DNA of 64,000 nt from Zoroaster sp. YZ-2022 (Eukaryota > Echinodermata > Asteroidea > Forcipulatida > Zoroasteridae), in NCBI GenBank assembly GCA_029582265.1, contig CM055817.1:54091374-54155373 (forward strand). The letters are read 5' to 3'. The translations under genes and the position numbers were made by a program. Below are positions 12,636 to 27,600 of the stretch, piece by piece (position 1 is the stretch's first letter; every line of letters starts with the position of its first letter). The notes below the pieces were generated by a model. The model was given only the letters and a program-made list of their open reading frames with translations, ran no database searches and was not told the origin of the DNA.

Positions 12636-15600
12636 GATTTGTAGCGCGCACATATCCACCCTGCTGGGCGCTCAAGGCGCGGAAACAAAAGAAAAAAAAC
12701 ATGAATACAAACAATATACAATGATAGCATAGGAAAATAAAATATGTACTGAGATACATGTGTAATGGGGGGTGGGTGGGTGGCTAATTACCCTTGGATT
12801 ACCAGCTGAAAAGGAGAGGGACAGAGTGGACAGTGGTTAGGATCGATGTTGGTAAAGCACTTTAATTAATAAAACAATTAATCAAATAAAACAGATTTTA
12901 CATAATTTCCTTCGAAATTAACACTAAGAAAACTTTAACTTTTGTGAAATAATTCAGAACTTGGAACTAGTTCATAAGTCAATAGAATAAAAATAAGCAA
13001 AAGTTAAGAGAAAAACATAAATTAATTACTACACTAGACAACAGGATTGGCCTCTTCATAACCAAATTTATACTCGGATGTGGAGTATAAAGAAAAAGTT
13101 CAACTAGTCTTAGTTCTTACAGGAGAATTAAGAACTCAAATAAAAATAATAAATCCAGAAAAAGTAAGTAATAAAATACACAAAAGATGGAAATCCAGAA
13201 GGGAAACATAAATTGATCACAGCTGGCCAATTGTCCCTAAAACCATGAATTGCCAGAATGCAAAGATGGAAATCCAGAAGGGAAACATAAATTGATCACA
13301 GCTGGCCAATTCTCCCTAAAACCATGAATTGCCAGAATGCAAAGTAAAACTTAGGTTGTATAAAGTACAATTTGACAGAACTATAAATATAATCATGGGG
13401 TATTAATTTCCCATCCCTTCTCGATCTCTATAAACTAAACTTAGTTAGTAACTGTTAACAAATAAAATCATGAAAGTTTCCTTTCGACTCAAAGACTGGG
13501 CCAGTCTAATATCGAGTCAGTACTAAAATGATCAAAAACAAACTGAACTACTGTGTGCAATTTCAGCCCCCTCTGTTACCTAATCTAAAGTAAAGGAAAA
13601 CATAACATCAAAACAAGGCAATTTAAGTCCATTCTAGCTCTACCCAAGAAGACTATTATAAACAAACTCTAGCCAGTGTGCACTTATAAGCCCCCAGGGC
13701 ATTGAGTTAACTACTTTACCATATGGCCAAAGGAATGTCCACACAGGGGTTTTGTCTCGGTGTCCATGAGACAGAGGTGCCCTATGCCTACAATACATAC
13801 TGTGAAAATGGCACACTTAAGAAATTAAACCTTCAGTCAACTTTTCCCTTCAAAATATACTAAGTTAAGAAAAGTCAACAACTACAAAAGTAAAAGAAAA
13901 TATGCTCTTTAAAGTCTGAACTCTCATGAACTTTAGTTACCTATTTACAATATCCCTGAATTAAAGGGAAAATTTAAAGAATAAAAATCTCACTGATCCA
14001 GAATATAGCCGATTTTGGACCAGTGTGACCATTGTTACACACAGAGGAAAAATAGTAAATATCTCAAACTTTTCTTAAGTTTAAATTAAAACATTCCCTC
14101 AATCAAAGTAAGTCAAAAATCATATCAAAATAATCTATACCTCCCTACTTCTGTGTGACAATAAAAACTTCCATTAAAATGTAAAAATAAAAGAACTTTT
14201 CCTACCTGAAAAGGAGAGGGATAGAGTGGACAGTGGTTAGGATCGATGTTGGTAAAGCACTGAGGAATGCTGACCACATCAACCCAGACCACTGCACCCT
14301 CATGGCCCAGGGGTCATTTCCACTTTCAAGTAGGGGTTGAAAAGGTTTTAAACAAATGGCATCTTTGAGAAACAGGGCTGTACTATAATAAACTTTATAA
14401 GGTAAAACAAATCAAATTTGGGGTGGGGGGTGAATCATAAAAGTCTCATCAAGGGCCCTATTTACACATGTACCTACAATGCAATTACAAATATACATCA
14501 TCTTTGAAGAATTGTGACATAAGATGAGTTTTAAGCATCGACTTAAATCTAGTTATACTATGACAAGATTTGAGTTTAGTTGGAAGATGATTCCAGAGTC
14601 TCGGAGCCGCGACAGAAAAAGACCTATCAGTTAGGAAGGATTCAGGTTATGTGTAAGCAAATGGGCCTAGGGAGTTAGGGAGGATTCGGTTTATGTGTAA
14701 GCAAATGGGCCTAGGGAGTTAGGGAGGATTCAGGTTATGTGTAAGCAAATGGGCCTAGGGAGTTAGGGAGGATTCAGGTTATGTGTAAGCAAATGGGCCT
14801 AGGGAGTTAGGGAGGATTCAGGTTATGTGTAAGCAAATGGGCCTAGGGAGTTAGGGAGGATTCAGGTTATGTGTAAGCAAATGGGCCTAGGGAGTTAGGA
14901 AGGATTCAGGTTATGTGTAAGCAAATGGGCCTAGGGAGTTAGGGAGGATTCAGGTTATGTGTAAGCAAATGGGCCTAAGGAGTTAGGGTTAATAGTATTA
15001 AAAAGTAATACACATTTTGACGAAGGTGACATGAAAACAGTAAATTAAAGAGTGCAAGAGTGGGTACCAGTGAACGTTGGTAACTGAAAACAAAACAGGA
15101 ACAGAAGGTTAATAGAAGAGTGGTTGACTGCTAGCTGGTATGGTGACGACGATCAGCGTACAGGATGCGCGCGCAGTAATAGATTGATTATTTTTTATTC
15201 TCGTATGATTGTTCAATGTCTTAAAGCTCCTGAAAGAGATCTTGTTGGACGGCATTTCTGCTCGTAGCCGTAGTGACGATGATGGAGCGCGATTGTCTTG
15301 GAATCTTCTTGGGATTCTCAGTCAAGATGGCTCCGGAGACCTGAGGTAATTTCTTTTTTAATCATGCTATTTTCAGACCTCCCAGCAAAACCTATAAAAC
15401 CTATAAAAAACCTATATTTCAAAATGGGAACCTTTATTTCCCCCCCAAAAAAGCCTATATTAACCTATAAAAATCTATATTTTTAATCTCCTGCAACACA
15501 TTTTCAAGTATAAAGAGAAGCCAAAACAGTAGTCAAACTGTAACATGTGTACCGCTCTTAGATTTTCTGCCGGACAGGGTATGGGGTAATGTACTTTGTT

Positions 15601-18600
15601 GCAAAAAGTACTCATAAGGTAGGCAATTTACAAAAAACTTGTTACTTAACACTGCATAATCACGGGAAATAACCTATAATAACCTATATTTTGCTTTAAA
15701 AAACCTATTTAAAAAACCTGTATTTGGTAAATTAGGCACTGGGAGGCCTGTATTTTATATTTGTGACCCCAGAGAAAATTTAAATGAATTTAAACTCTGT
15801 ATAGCTAAAAGTTGAATGGGCTAAATATATATATATATATATACTTTTTTAAATTATTTTAATTATTCCATTATTTTATTTTTATTATTTTTTATTTATT
15901 TATTTATTTTTTTTTTTTCATTGGTCAGTTGGATATGCTTGCATGTTAATTTCCTGACTGTTTTTTTACGAAGTTTGTTGCTTAAATGTAAAAAATAAAT
16001 GGAATTTTCAAAATAATGTTGTTGTTTTTAATCCCTGTTGCTATAGACGATATCTTCAGAAGGCTTGTATGTTATGGTCCAAACAGAAGGTTCTATCAAA
16101 AAGTCTTCTCCGAGCGGTGACATCTCACATCAACCACGAAAATGACCAGGTATACATTCCATTCTCTATTTTTTTACTTACCAGTTTATCCGTCCTTAGC
16201 AAAAATTTCCCACTAAGCTTTTCTGTGGAATTAGGTAGGTACAAATAGCAAAATGTTTGTTTCAAGAAGTAAGTTTTTGCTTTAGAGAGGAGGGCCAAAG
16301 TTATGGTACAGCCAAACCTTTAAGAAGCCTGGCCGGGCCCAGACTTTGCCCAGGCCTATGGGCCTATATAATCCCCTAGCTGAGCACAAAAGACCCTCTA
16401 CTAATGAATAGATCTCAAATAGCTCTTATTGTTAACACAAACTTGACTGACACCTCAGCTGTCTTTTGTTCACAACTGCAGCCATTATAATGAGCTCTAC
16501 TTGGCTGGGCTAGGCCCTCCAGAAGCCCAGGTTATGTTGATTGGCAGGTAATAATAATAATAATAATGTGGACTTATGTAGCGCATGTATCCACCAAACT
16601 GGTGCTCAAGGCGCATTATATTATATGATTACCCCTGCGCATAAATCATTCCTGAAACCATCTCAGCTCCCTGGGGAGTATACAGCTCAATTGCTGCCAT
16701 TACAGCGCATATAGGGCTAATCAAACACAACAACCAACTCTGCCCTCACAGGTACCCATTTACCCCTGGGTGGAGAGAAGCAATTATGGTAAAGTGTCTT
16801 GCTCAAGGACACAAGCACCACGGTCGCGGTTGGGATTCGAACCCACATTCTGACGACTCAGCCATCAGAACACAAATCCCATGCACTAAACCGCTCGACC
16901 ATGGCACTCCACACTGTATTGTTACAGGATTAGGACTCACAAAAGACAGATTAGGAGGCCAGGTAGCCTGGGCCTGGCCACGCTTCTCAAAGGCTTGGCT
17001 GGTACCATGACTTTGGCCATCCTCCCTCTATGCAGGGTTTGTTGATTACCTGCAAAACTTTCTTTCAAACTTCCAAACTTGTCCTCAAGGGACGTTTTCA
17101 TAGAGCTGCAAAGTTGCTCAGAAGCAAAGTTACGCTTAGCAAAAAAAAATCGGTTACCAAGCCAAACTGTTATGCAATGTATATTGCTTCTGCTGGTTAC
17201 GAGCTAAATTTTGCTGAGCAGATCAATGTGCTAAGCTATATTTTCTGCTTGCCAGTTTTTTTTTTATCTGCATGTTTGATTCAACACACAGGCTGCTTGG
17301 CTCCTGCTAGCCGAGGTCGCGCCCTGCTGCCCGACCTTTGACCCCTCGGTCATCACCCAAGCCTGGGACCGCCACAAGTGCGCCGATTCTCCCATCCCGC
17401 TCACCACCCTGCAGCGCATCCTCTCCGTCATGGGCAGTCTGGCCGGTCGCCTTGATGATGACACCAAGCACGAGATGATCGGCGACCTCAAGAGGCGACT
17501 GATGGCGTTTGTCACGTCGCCGGAGCTGAGCGGCTCAATGTTATCCACACTGAATAAGGTGATTAATCCTGTACCTTATCCTGACTGTTGGTGGCATGCA
17601 GCTTGTTTGATGTATATCTGTATATCTGTTTGATGTATAGACTAAGTATACTCGTAGAAGCAGTTTTGTCAACATTACCTCCAGTTGTACCTCCAGTTCT
17701 TTTCAGAACTAATTACTACTCAATTGAGATTCCACATGGTGTCACCGCAATTAGTCTTACTTAACATTACCAATGTTGTCTCCAAAATACTTCACAAAAT
17801 TCAAGATTTGCTTGTCAAAATTACATACCCACAAATATTTTGCTTTCCCTAAAAATGTTGCTTCGTAAAGGTTTTGATTCGAAATCGTTCCTTGAGTACT
17901 TTCCCTTAAATTGTACTTTTTTTCTTGTAACCCCTCCAAACTTCGCATTCCAGTTGTGCATGTCTATCGACGGCACCGCAGACAAGACGAGCACCCTCAT
18001 GGAAGGCATCACGGACGACCTTCTGCAGGCCTGCACCACGTACCTCTCCCGGTTGATCCTCGAGGAGGGACCCACCCAGATAGCCGTCTGCGAGACCACC
18101 TTGGTGCGATACTTGGGAACCCTGGGGGAGGTGGCCTGCCTCTGTCCGGCGAGGATGTCTCGACGCATGTTCATGTTGGTCCAGTCATTGTTGGTCGGTC
18201 CTACTAAATTGGATGGTATAAAACCACTATAACCTGAAAATGTCTGAAACTCTCTTGTTAGGGCCGAAATTTCTAAAAAGCTGGACGGCTGTGATTAGAA
18301 TTCAGACAGAATGTCAGAAATACTTTCTCCAATTTTAACTCAGTGACTGAAAATAATACCCCACATGATAAGGTCATATTACCGTTGTTGCTGAATGTCA
18401 GAAATGCTTTCTCCAATTTGAAGTTTTAGACCAAAAAAAAAAGAGTTTCAGAAATTCTCAGTTCATAGGATGATATTTTGTTCTCTCTTTCCTTAAAGGG
18501 ACTGTACCGTCACGATCAACAACAGGGCATGGAATCGGAGTGATCATTAGATTAACTCAGTGACTGAAAATAATACCCCACATGATAAGGTCATATGTGA

Positions 18601-21600
18601 ACCCGCTCTGGCAAAACCCGAAACTTCTCGGCATTTACCATAATGCGTAACAGCCATGAAAAGGTCAAAAACTGACCCCAGGAACCAGTTTGAGATTTTC
18701 ATGTCACCATATAGAGTTAGAGCATTTTCTCTAGATTTTGAAAAATCCTGAAACGTTGTTGGGAACATTGTTAATTTTCACGATAAATTTGGGAGGTCAC
18801 TCCGAAAAGTTGGGTCTAAGTTTAGGATTTTGCCAGAGCCTGTCACATATTACCGTTGTTGCTGCGTAAATGAGCCAGTAATTTTCAGTCATCTTAAACT
18901 AGGACACGGATTTCATGCCCTGTTGAAAAGTCTGCTCTGATCATGACGATGCTGTCCCTTTTAATAAAGACCAAGGGGTCGTGGCTACATTTTTACTTAA
19001 AAGAATTTTTTTCCCCCCCCCCAACTAGGAGATTCCATTCATGGATCGCAGGCGTCGTCGTCGTCTTCACAAAGCCAGCCGCCCCTCTCCCAGTTCGGTA
19101 ACACCGTCCTCTCTGACACGGTCCGAGCCCACGTCTTCATCACACTGGGTAAGCTGTGTCTTGTCCACGAGAGCCTGGCCAAGCAGTGCATCGCGGCGTT
19201 GTCTCGCGAGCTGGAGACATCGTCCAATCCGGCCGTTAGAAACAATGTTGCCGTGATCATGTGTGACCTGTGCATCAGGTAAACAAGTTGTTAAGGCCCA
19301 TAAAAAAAGTCTCCGGTATCTGGGCTCTGTGTGCGTCGCCTCAGAGCCACGCGTCAGCATTTTAAAATCTTTTTCTTCTATTAAACGATGTCTAGTTGCA
19401 GCCAAAATTGCCGGATCGATTGGAATTCTGCCACGCTGTTTTTAACGACTTTTTTCCATATGGTATGATACATATACATATATCACATATTTCCCTGTTG
19501 GTCACCAAAAAAAAATACAAAATAATACAACAACAAAAATAAAATAAAACGTGTCACTGCACCGATTTTTAAAGCTGACCGATTACCAGAAACTGGAGAC
19601 CTTTTTTTGGTCTAACAATGACCCTTGAGTTTCTTACCACTGGTTCTTCTCAGAACTAACAATTATTACAACTTGCTATTAAAACCCTCCTACACATGGA
19701 GGCCACTCCGATCCACAAAATTCTGTTCTTGAGCAACCTTCAGTACATACATGTACAAGCCTGCTGTCCTTTCCATGTAATCTTACAAAATCAACTGTGT
19801 GCTACCCAAGGCCACTGTAAATGTTTGAACATATTTTAGTATGGCCTGCAATGTATTGATGGGAGACCACTTTACCCTGTAATCTCAGTGGTGTGACAGT
19901 GCACAGAAGGGTAACCACATGAGGCCACTGGCAACAGCTAATGGCTTGGAGTGGCCTGAATGGGTTGTTTCAAAAATTGCACTAATTGTAGGTGTGGTGT
20001 GACAGTGCACAGAAGGGTAACCATAGGAGGCCACTGGCAACAGCTAATGGCTTGGAGTGGCCTGAATGTGTTTCAAAAATTGCACTGATTGTAGGAGGGT
20101 TTAAGAGATTGTATACATGATACTACTGCAAACCTTACTCCTACTGTTTCAATTTATTTGTCCGTATTTTAGATATCCCAGTGTGGTTGACTGTCACATC
20201 GCTAATCTGTCAATGTGCTTCAAAGACGAGTCGGACTTAGTGAGGAAACAGAGCTTGACGTTGCTGACCCACCTCCTACTGGTGAGAAGGAGAAGAAAAA
20301 AATCGCTGGGCAGTTTCATTAACCCTAACCTTCCCAAATCCTCCAAAATCCTCTTTGCTAAAGTGAAGGATTGAGGTTATTAGGCATACTTGCCTTTCCA
20401 TGGTACATGTACATCCATGTTTGTTGTAGTGATTGCAAGGTCAGTGCTTGGGTCAGTGGACACTGTTTATTGCTCCAGGCATGCAGGGAGGGTCCCTGGC
20501 CATGTACATGTATCACAGATTAGAAACACATGTGTGCATACATGTCATGTGCTTGCTTTACTACTGAAGGATTTTGGAGGATTCAGGTTATGTGTAAGCA
20601 AACAGGCCTAGGGAGTTAGGAAGGATTCAGGTTATGTGTAAGCAAATGGGCCTAGGGAGTTAGGAAGGATTCAGGTTATGTGTAAGCTAATGGGCCTAGG
20701 GAGTTAGGGAGGATTCAGGTTATGTGTAAGCTAATGGGCCTTGGGAGTTAGGAAGGATTCAGGTCATGTGTAAGCAAATGGGCCTAGGGAGTTAGGAAGG
20801 ATTCAGGTTATGTGTAAGCAAATGGGCCTAGGGAGTTAGGGTTAAAGTTCTCTGATTTCAGGATTTTTTTTATTACTTTGCCTCAATATTTTCTTGAAAG
20901 AAGAGAAGTAGCCACCCAAGGAAAGAAAGAAGTAGCCTGTATTGTGTCCAAACCTCTAGGTTCTTGTTTGTGGGGATGTGGAGAGTCTGTAAATCCTCCA
21001 AAATTAAACATCCAGGAGGTTCAGGGGACTTTGTCCTCTAGACCAAAGGGAGACCCAGTCCCGGGACCCATATTTCAGGATGTTTTACTTTGGTCAAATC
21101 ACACCCGTGGTTCATTCTTATATGATAAACTTAATACCGTCTCTTTACTCCTTGACATGTTTCAGGAGGATTACATCAAATGGAGGGGATCCCTATTCTT
21201 TCATTTTATCACAAGTCTTGTCGATGACGTCAAGGAAATACGTGATTTCGGTAAGAACCACAGTCAGGCTTCTGGAGATAACCCGGCATGATATTCTTCC
21301 TACTTTAGTAGGAAATCTTACCATTTGATTTTGAAAATCCGACCATGAAAACTGGTTCCGACTATCTTCAGACCTCGGAAACCTTCCTTGTGTATCATTT
21401 TATTGTAAATACCAAGATAAAAAACAGTTTCCTTGCTATACATGGCTATAGAGGTAAACCACTATAGGCTAGTATATGCCTAATGATAATGGCAAACATT
21501 TTTCCTACCTTTTGATTTTCTCACAATATCATGGCTGTATAGCAATTGTTCAGTGGTTTGACTCTTACAATTCTTGGATTCTTAAAAAAAAATATTTATT

Positions 21601-24600
21601 TATTTATTTATTTTTAAATAAATGTAGGTTATACCAAAAAAAATTGTCTCTATACTATTTCTGACAGTGATCCATGGTTGCAATGACAATAAATCCATGG
21701 GTTTTTGTTTTTTTTGTTTTTTTTGATAGCCTGATTTTCTCCAATTACTATGACAACCATTGGCAATTTTGATACATTTTTCTTGCAGCTGAGTTTTGTC
21801 TGGTCCAGCTGCTTCTGAAGCGTCACCCCAACATGCTCTTCCAACATTTTGTGGAATCGGTGTTTCACTTCAATGCCTACGACAAACACAACAGTGAGTA
21901 GTAGTAAGTCTTGTATTGGTGTCCTCGGCCCTAGCTCGAGGCCAAGTCACCAGTCCTGTAACCCTAACCACCCCAAATCCTTCAAAATCATACAAGGGGC
22001 ACCTTTTTTTTTTTTAATTCAGCACTGTTGGAAACTGGTACGTTCACCTCTTCAAATGAAGCAAAATTACTACCTGGCAAGAAGTACAGGCCATAAGTGC
22101 TGAATATGAAAGATCAACGAAAATGCATGGTGCATTTTGAAGATAAGGGCATGTTTCCAACAAGTGCACTGATGGATTTTGGAGGATTCAGGAAGGTTCC
22201 TAGTCAGAATACCTAGGGGGTTAGGGTTCAGGAAGGTTCCTAGCCAGAATACCTATAGGGGGTTAGGGTTAAAGAAGGTTCCTAGCCAGAATACCTATAG
22301 GGGGTTAGGGTTAAAGAAGGTTCCTAGCCAGAATACCTGTAGGGAGTTAGGGTTAAAGAAGGTTCCTAGCCAGAATACCTATAGGGAGTTAGGGTTAAAG
22401 AAGGTTCCTAGCCAGAATACCTGTAGGGAGTTAGGGTTAAAGAAGGTTCCTAGCCAGAATACCTATAGGGGGTTAGGGTTAAAGAAGGTTCCTAGCCAGA
22501 ATACCTATAGGGGGTTAGGGTTAAAGAAGGTTCCTAGCCAGAATACCTATAGGGGGTTAGGGTTAAAGAAGGTTCCTAGCCAGAATACCTAGGAGGGTTA
22601 GGGTTAAAGATTTCACTTCAGCAAGAATACCAAATACTGAATTCAGACGACAAATGTTTCATTTGTTTGTACCCCAACTATAATCTTAAGATGTGTCCTA
22701 GTTTAAGATGAACACAGTGACTGAAAATTACTGGCTCATTTATGCAGCAGCAACGGTAATATGACCTTATCATGTTGGGTATTATTTTTCAATCACAGAG
22801 TTAATCTAAAACCATGCCCTGTTGATCGTCACGATATGCCCCTTAATGCCCTAACCAAAAAAATAATAATGATCATATTTTATCCATCAGTGCACTTTTG
22901 GAGACATGCCCCTTATCTTCAAAATGCACCATACATTTCCGTTGATCTTTCAAATTCAGCACTTATGGCCTGTACTGCCCCATTTGAAGAGGTGAAAGTA
23001 CCAGTTTCCAACAGTGCTGAATTTTTCCCAAAAAGTGCCCCTTGGAGGATTTTGCAGGATTTTGGGTGGTTAGGGTTAATGTTATAGTGTATAGTGGTTT
23101 AAACATCTGTTAGATTTTTCTTGAAAATTTTCCTGAAAACCACAAATCTGTTGTCACAACCCTGTTCTAGTCTACAACCAGTTCAGCCAGACGGATCGCG
23201 AGAAACAAATGTTCTCCTTGAAGGGTGCCCCCAACGCCAACAAGCGGAGAACCATCTATCGCTTCATGCTTCAGCACATGACGGACGAGCATCGCTTCAA
23301 ATTAATGGCTAAACTCTCCCAGGAGGTAAAAGGGGGGTGGGGAGTGGACACGTGAAAAGGAGGGGGTACACTACAATATTTGGCCATAGTCAACAATTAA
23401 CCTTAACTAAGCATGGGTGATAACACGATAATATCAAATATCTCAGTAACTTTTTTTATTCGATTACGATATCCAGAACCTTATCAAGTTACCTCGTAAC
23501 GGAAAATCACGATTAAAACAAATATGTCGCGATTAGAAAAAAAAACACCATTTTAAGTCAAGTCAGAAATTCCATGGAAATGAAATTAGGACAGTCTTTT
23601 CAGCTTTTGGAAGTGAGAAACAAAAGCGAACTACTTCAGAAGTACATACACACAACGCAAACGAATTTGCAATTTATTGTGACGCTTGTAGAGGGGGTAC
23701 ATACCCGTGGCTGTCGGCTCTAAAGCAATCATGCATGAATGAAAAACAAATAATCGCGATATTATCGAAAATCGCAATATATGCTTGGCGATATATCGTC
23801 ACGACATTAAGATTTTCCAAAATTAAAGCTCAAATCGGACTTTCTTTTAGCAAAAATCCTGGTGGAATTTATCCTTGTTAAACAGGCATGTGACTCTTCA
23901 GTGTACCTAAAATAAATAATAATTTCAAAGCAGTTTCCCGCAAGCAGAATTCACCGCAGAGCATCTAGTGATGAAATATGATTTGTACATTTTGTAGGTT
24001 CTTGCTGCAATCGTAGATGGTGTTCTCCCTCTCAATGAAGATACTAACATCCTTCTTCAAGACACCTTGGATATCCTCTGTTGTAAGGTACAAACAAAAC
24101 CTTAAGATGAACACAGTGACAGAAAATTACTGGCTCATATACGCAGCAGCAGCTGTACTGTGACCTTATCATAATGGGGTATTATTTTCAGTCGCTGATT
24201 TTATCTAAAACTAGCACTCCAATAAAGCCTTATCAAAATTGCCGTGAGCATGTGCATATGATTTGAAAAACAACCTCGTACCTTGGGGAAAAAAATGAGT
24301 ACCCTTGCCTATGAAGATATGTGAAAAGTCAGTGGGGGCGATTTGTTTTAGTGATAAGTTTTTTACATATTATGACAACATTACAGAGAATTTTTCCTCG
24401 AAATTCATAAGATCATAAACAGAAGACGTAAGTTATTATATCTAACCAATTTCAAAGAAAAATTCTCCGTAATGTTGTCATAATACATTAAAAACTTATC
24501 ACCCAAAAAAACACACCCCCCCCCCCCATTGACTTCACATATCCTCGTTACGCAAGGTTACAAATTTTTTCCAAGGTACGACGTTGTTTTTCAAGTCAAT

Positions 24601-27600
24601 GCGCATGCTCGCGGCAATTCCGATGAGGCTGATTCCATGCCCTGTTGATCGTGACGATATTATTCCTTTAATCATGTACAAATTGTGTTTATTGACAGTG
24701 ATTGAAAAGCACAACTACAACGGCCCATCAGCTACTGATATTGGGTTGTTTTTTTTCCTCTCTGACCATAGGAGATCAAACTGGCCTCCCTGCGTCCGAA
24801 GGCGACCTCTGACATCGATGACCGGATGGAGATGGCCGAGGCGGTCATCAACCAAGCCAAGACCAAGCTGATCACGCAGGTGGTCAAGCAGAACATGATT
24901 GAGAACATAGTGCCGATCGTCATCGCACTCAAGCATAATGTAAGTATACCGAATGGTCATCTATTACACAGAGCTGCTTAGCAGATAAAATTGCTTACTA
25001 GAAAAATTTGCTTAGCGGATTTCTTTGGTTACCAGCCAAACTTTCATTAAAAAAAAGTATGCATTTTGGCTGGTAGTCTGTTTTATATCGCTTAGCAAAA
25101 TTCTCTGCTTAATGTCTCAATGAAATCGGTCATCTAGTCCTATTCCTAAGAAAATATTTTTGCTAAGCAATACAGAACTTTAGGGGCCGTCCAAAGTTTT
25201 CAACATTTTTAAGGTCGTACAGAGAGTACTACTTTTCAATAATAATAATAATAATGTATAGATTTATATAGCGCACGTATCCACCAACTAAGTGGCGCTC
25301 AAGGCGCATTATATTATTATCCCTGCTCATAAGGCTCATAAGGCTCATAAATCATTCCTGAAACCATCTCAGCTCCCTGGGGAGTATACAGCTCAATTGC
25401 TGCCATTTCTAGCGCATATAGAGCAAACCATCTCTGCCTTCACAGGTACCCATTTAACCCCTGGGTGGAGAGAAGCAATTATGGTTAAGTGTCTTGCTCA
25501 AGGACACAGGTGTCACGGCCGGGGCTCAAACCCACACTCTGCTGCTGGCAACACCAGAACTTGAGTTCAGTGCGCTAGACCGCACGACAATCCACTTTAC
25601 GTGCATTATACAACACACGGGACCTACGGCTTTACGTCCCATCCGAAGGACGAAGCAATTATGGTTAAGTACCTTGCTCAAGGACACAAGTGTCACGACC
25701 GGGGCTCGAACCCACACCCTGCTGCTGGCAACACCAGAACTTGAGTTCGGTGCGCTAGACCGCTCGGCCACGACACTCCCCCCAAAGTAGTACTTTTCAA
25801 AAAAAAAAATTTCAATGTTGATGCGCATGTTTTATATAACATTTTATATGTGTGCTGCACTGACTGTATTGTAGGCAGGTCACACAAATTTTAATATTGT
25901 GCGTAAATCATTTCAAATGGATCTTAACTTGAAGGGCTTGATGAAAGAAACACAAATCTGGAAAAAAAATTGAAATCGGACCTACCGTTCTTGAGTTATG
26001 GCAAATTAATGAGGTCAAATTTAAATAGCGGTTTTAGCCATTTTGGTCAAAAAAGAGGAAATTTGAATATTTTACATTTTTACTTTTATATTTCAACATC
26101 AATTAGCAGATTTGGTCAATCAAGTTTTAAATTTTACCAATATTTGGGCAGGGAAATTAATCAACAACAAAAAATAATGCCATATTTCTTTTTAGTTTTG
26201 GACATAGGGCTCGTTAAATATGGTCCATTATGCTATGGTCCTATCACGGGACAAGATGGATTTCGTGAAAAATGACTAAGTCCAACTAATTAATATGCAT
26301 AAATGCTCTAACTTGAGAACGGATCATCTGACAAGCCTGAAATTTGGCACAAGTATTGTTTGTACTAAAAGCTAAGTTTGGAACTCCTTGCCAGTGATCT
26401 GTTGAAAATAAAAAAATAAAGAAAAAGTTTTTAAAATTAAATCTTCATAAACTTTATTCGTGTTTCCCATGATAAAAGTCTTTTTTTTTTTTTAATAAGT
26501 CAAGGTAATTGAAAAAGGAAATATCGTTTTTCCATAAGTGAAAAATTCCTTTTAAATTTTAAACAGTACATGTTGGAAATAAAGCTAATTTTATGATGAA
26601 AAATTCTGCATTTTTTAAAGTATAAAAAAAAAATCAAAATTACGGGAGTAACACTACAGGATAGAACAGCCGACAAATCAATGACGGTGACGTATGCATT
26701 GCGTTTGTAGTTACAAGATATCACGTGACTCCTTACATTGCCGTTTCGTTTATTGTGCATGACCCCCATGCAGTATGAAAAACAACGTACATTTTTTTCT
26801 GATTTTTTCCTCGTTTAATCTTATTTTCTGTGTTGAACTAGGATATATTTTACAAGATTGCAAGTAACTGCACACTTAAAAACAAAAAAAAAACATGGAA
26901 GTCTATATTCTGAGAGCAGAAGCTCGAGGTCATCGCTGCTCCATCCCGACAGCGCCTCGACAGCGTTACAAAAATCCAACTCGTCAAATCGTGGTCAGTG
27001 GTTTCCGAAACTGATTTCGTAGCGTTCTTCATTGATTTTCTTTACAAACTAAAAAGTAAAATAAAGTTCAACTCCTCTACTTTAACATAATTATTCCGAA
27101 ATTTTATATTTCGAGGTGTTTTTGGGGAAAAACATTAATTCCTTATCAAATCGTCGTTTGCCATTCCGGGACGCCATTTTGAAAATTCTCGGACCATACC
27201 CATGAAAGCTTGGGCTTTTCCGAGTCTATTTTTAGATTCTGGATCGCTTACGTTGACTGGAACGCATCGGAATCTACAATTTTGCGAGCGCTATCGGGGG
27301 AAGAGAAATGAAAAGAGAGGCCGTAACGCTCAAGGCCAAATGGAGCAAAGGAAAACGCCAAATCCAAATTCAGAGGGAAGACCTCAACATGACGCGCCAC
27401 GATTAAACCCTTCGGGGAGTCGTGGGGTTGATAGAAGGAGGAAAGGCAACTCCGACCTGAACATTTGTACATACAACACAAGAACTCTACGAACACAAGA
27501 TGATCTAGAAACACTCCTTGAAGAAATACATGTAGAAAACTTCAACTGGGATATAATAGGACTCAGCGAAACTAAAAGACATGGAGAGGGACTTACCCAA

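Noticed and set aside
12862..14205. LTR retrotransposon between the 57-bp direct repeats
   Set aside because: No gag/pol coding, primer-binding site or polypurine tract seen; the direct repeat is too short for an LTR. Kept only as an unexplained insertion.
18000..18232. Other-frame ORFs rich in Arg/His over NCAPD3 exon 16
   Set aside because: Shadow frames of a GC-rich exon.
19041..19405. Arg/Ser-rich ORFs on both strands over NCAPD3 exon 17
   Set aside because: Shadow frames; the conserved reading is in the frame chained to exon 18.
22179..22592. 137-codon ORF made of [14 protein letters not shown] repeats
   Set aside because: The 42-bp unit is a multiple of 3, so the frame stays open by arithmetic; nothing else suggests a protein.
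22185..22610. Interstitial telomere repeat
   Set aside because: GTTAGGGTTA occurs once per 42-bp unit and not as TTAGGG runs.
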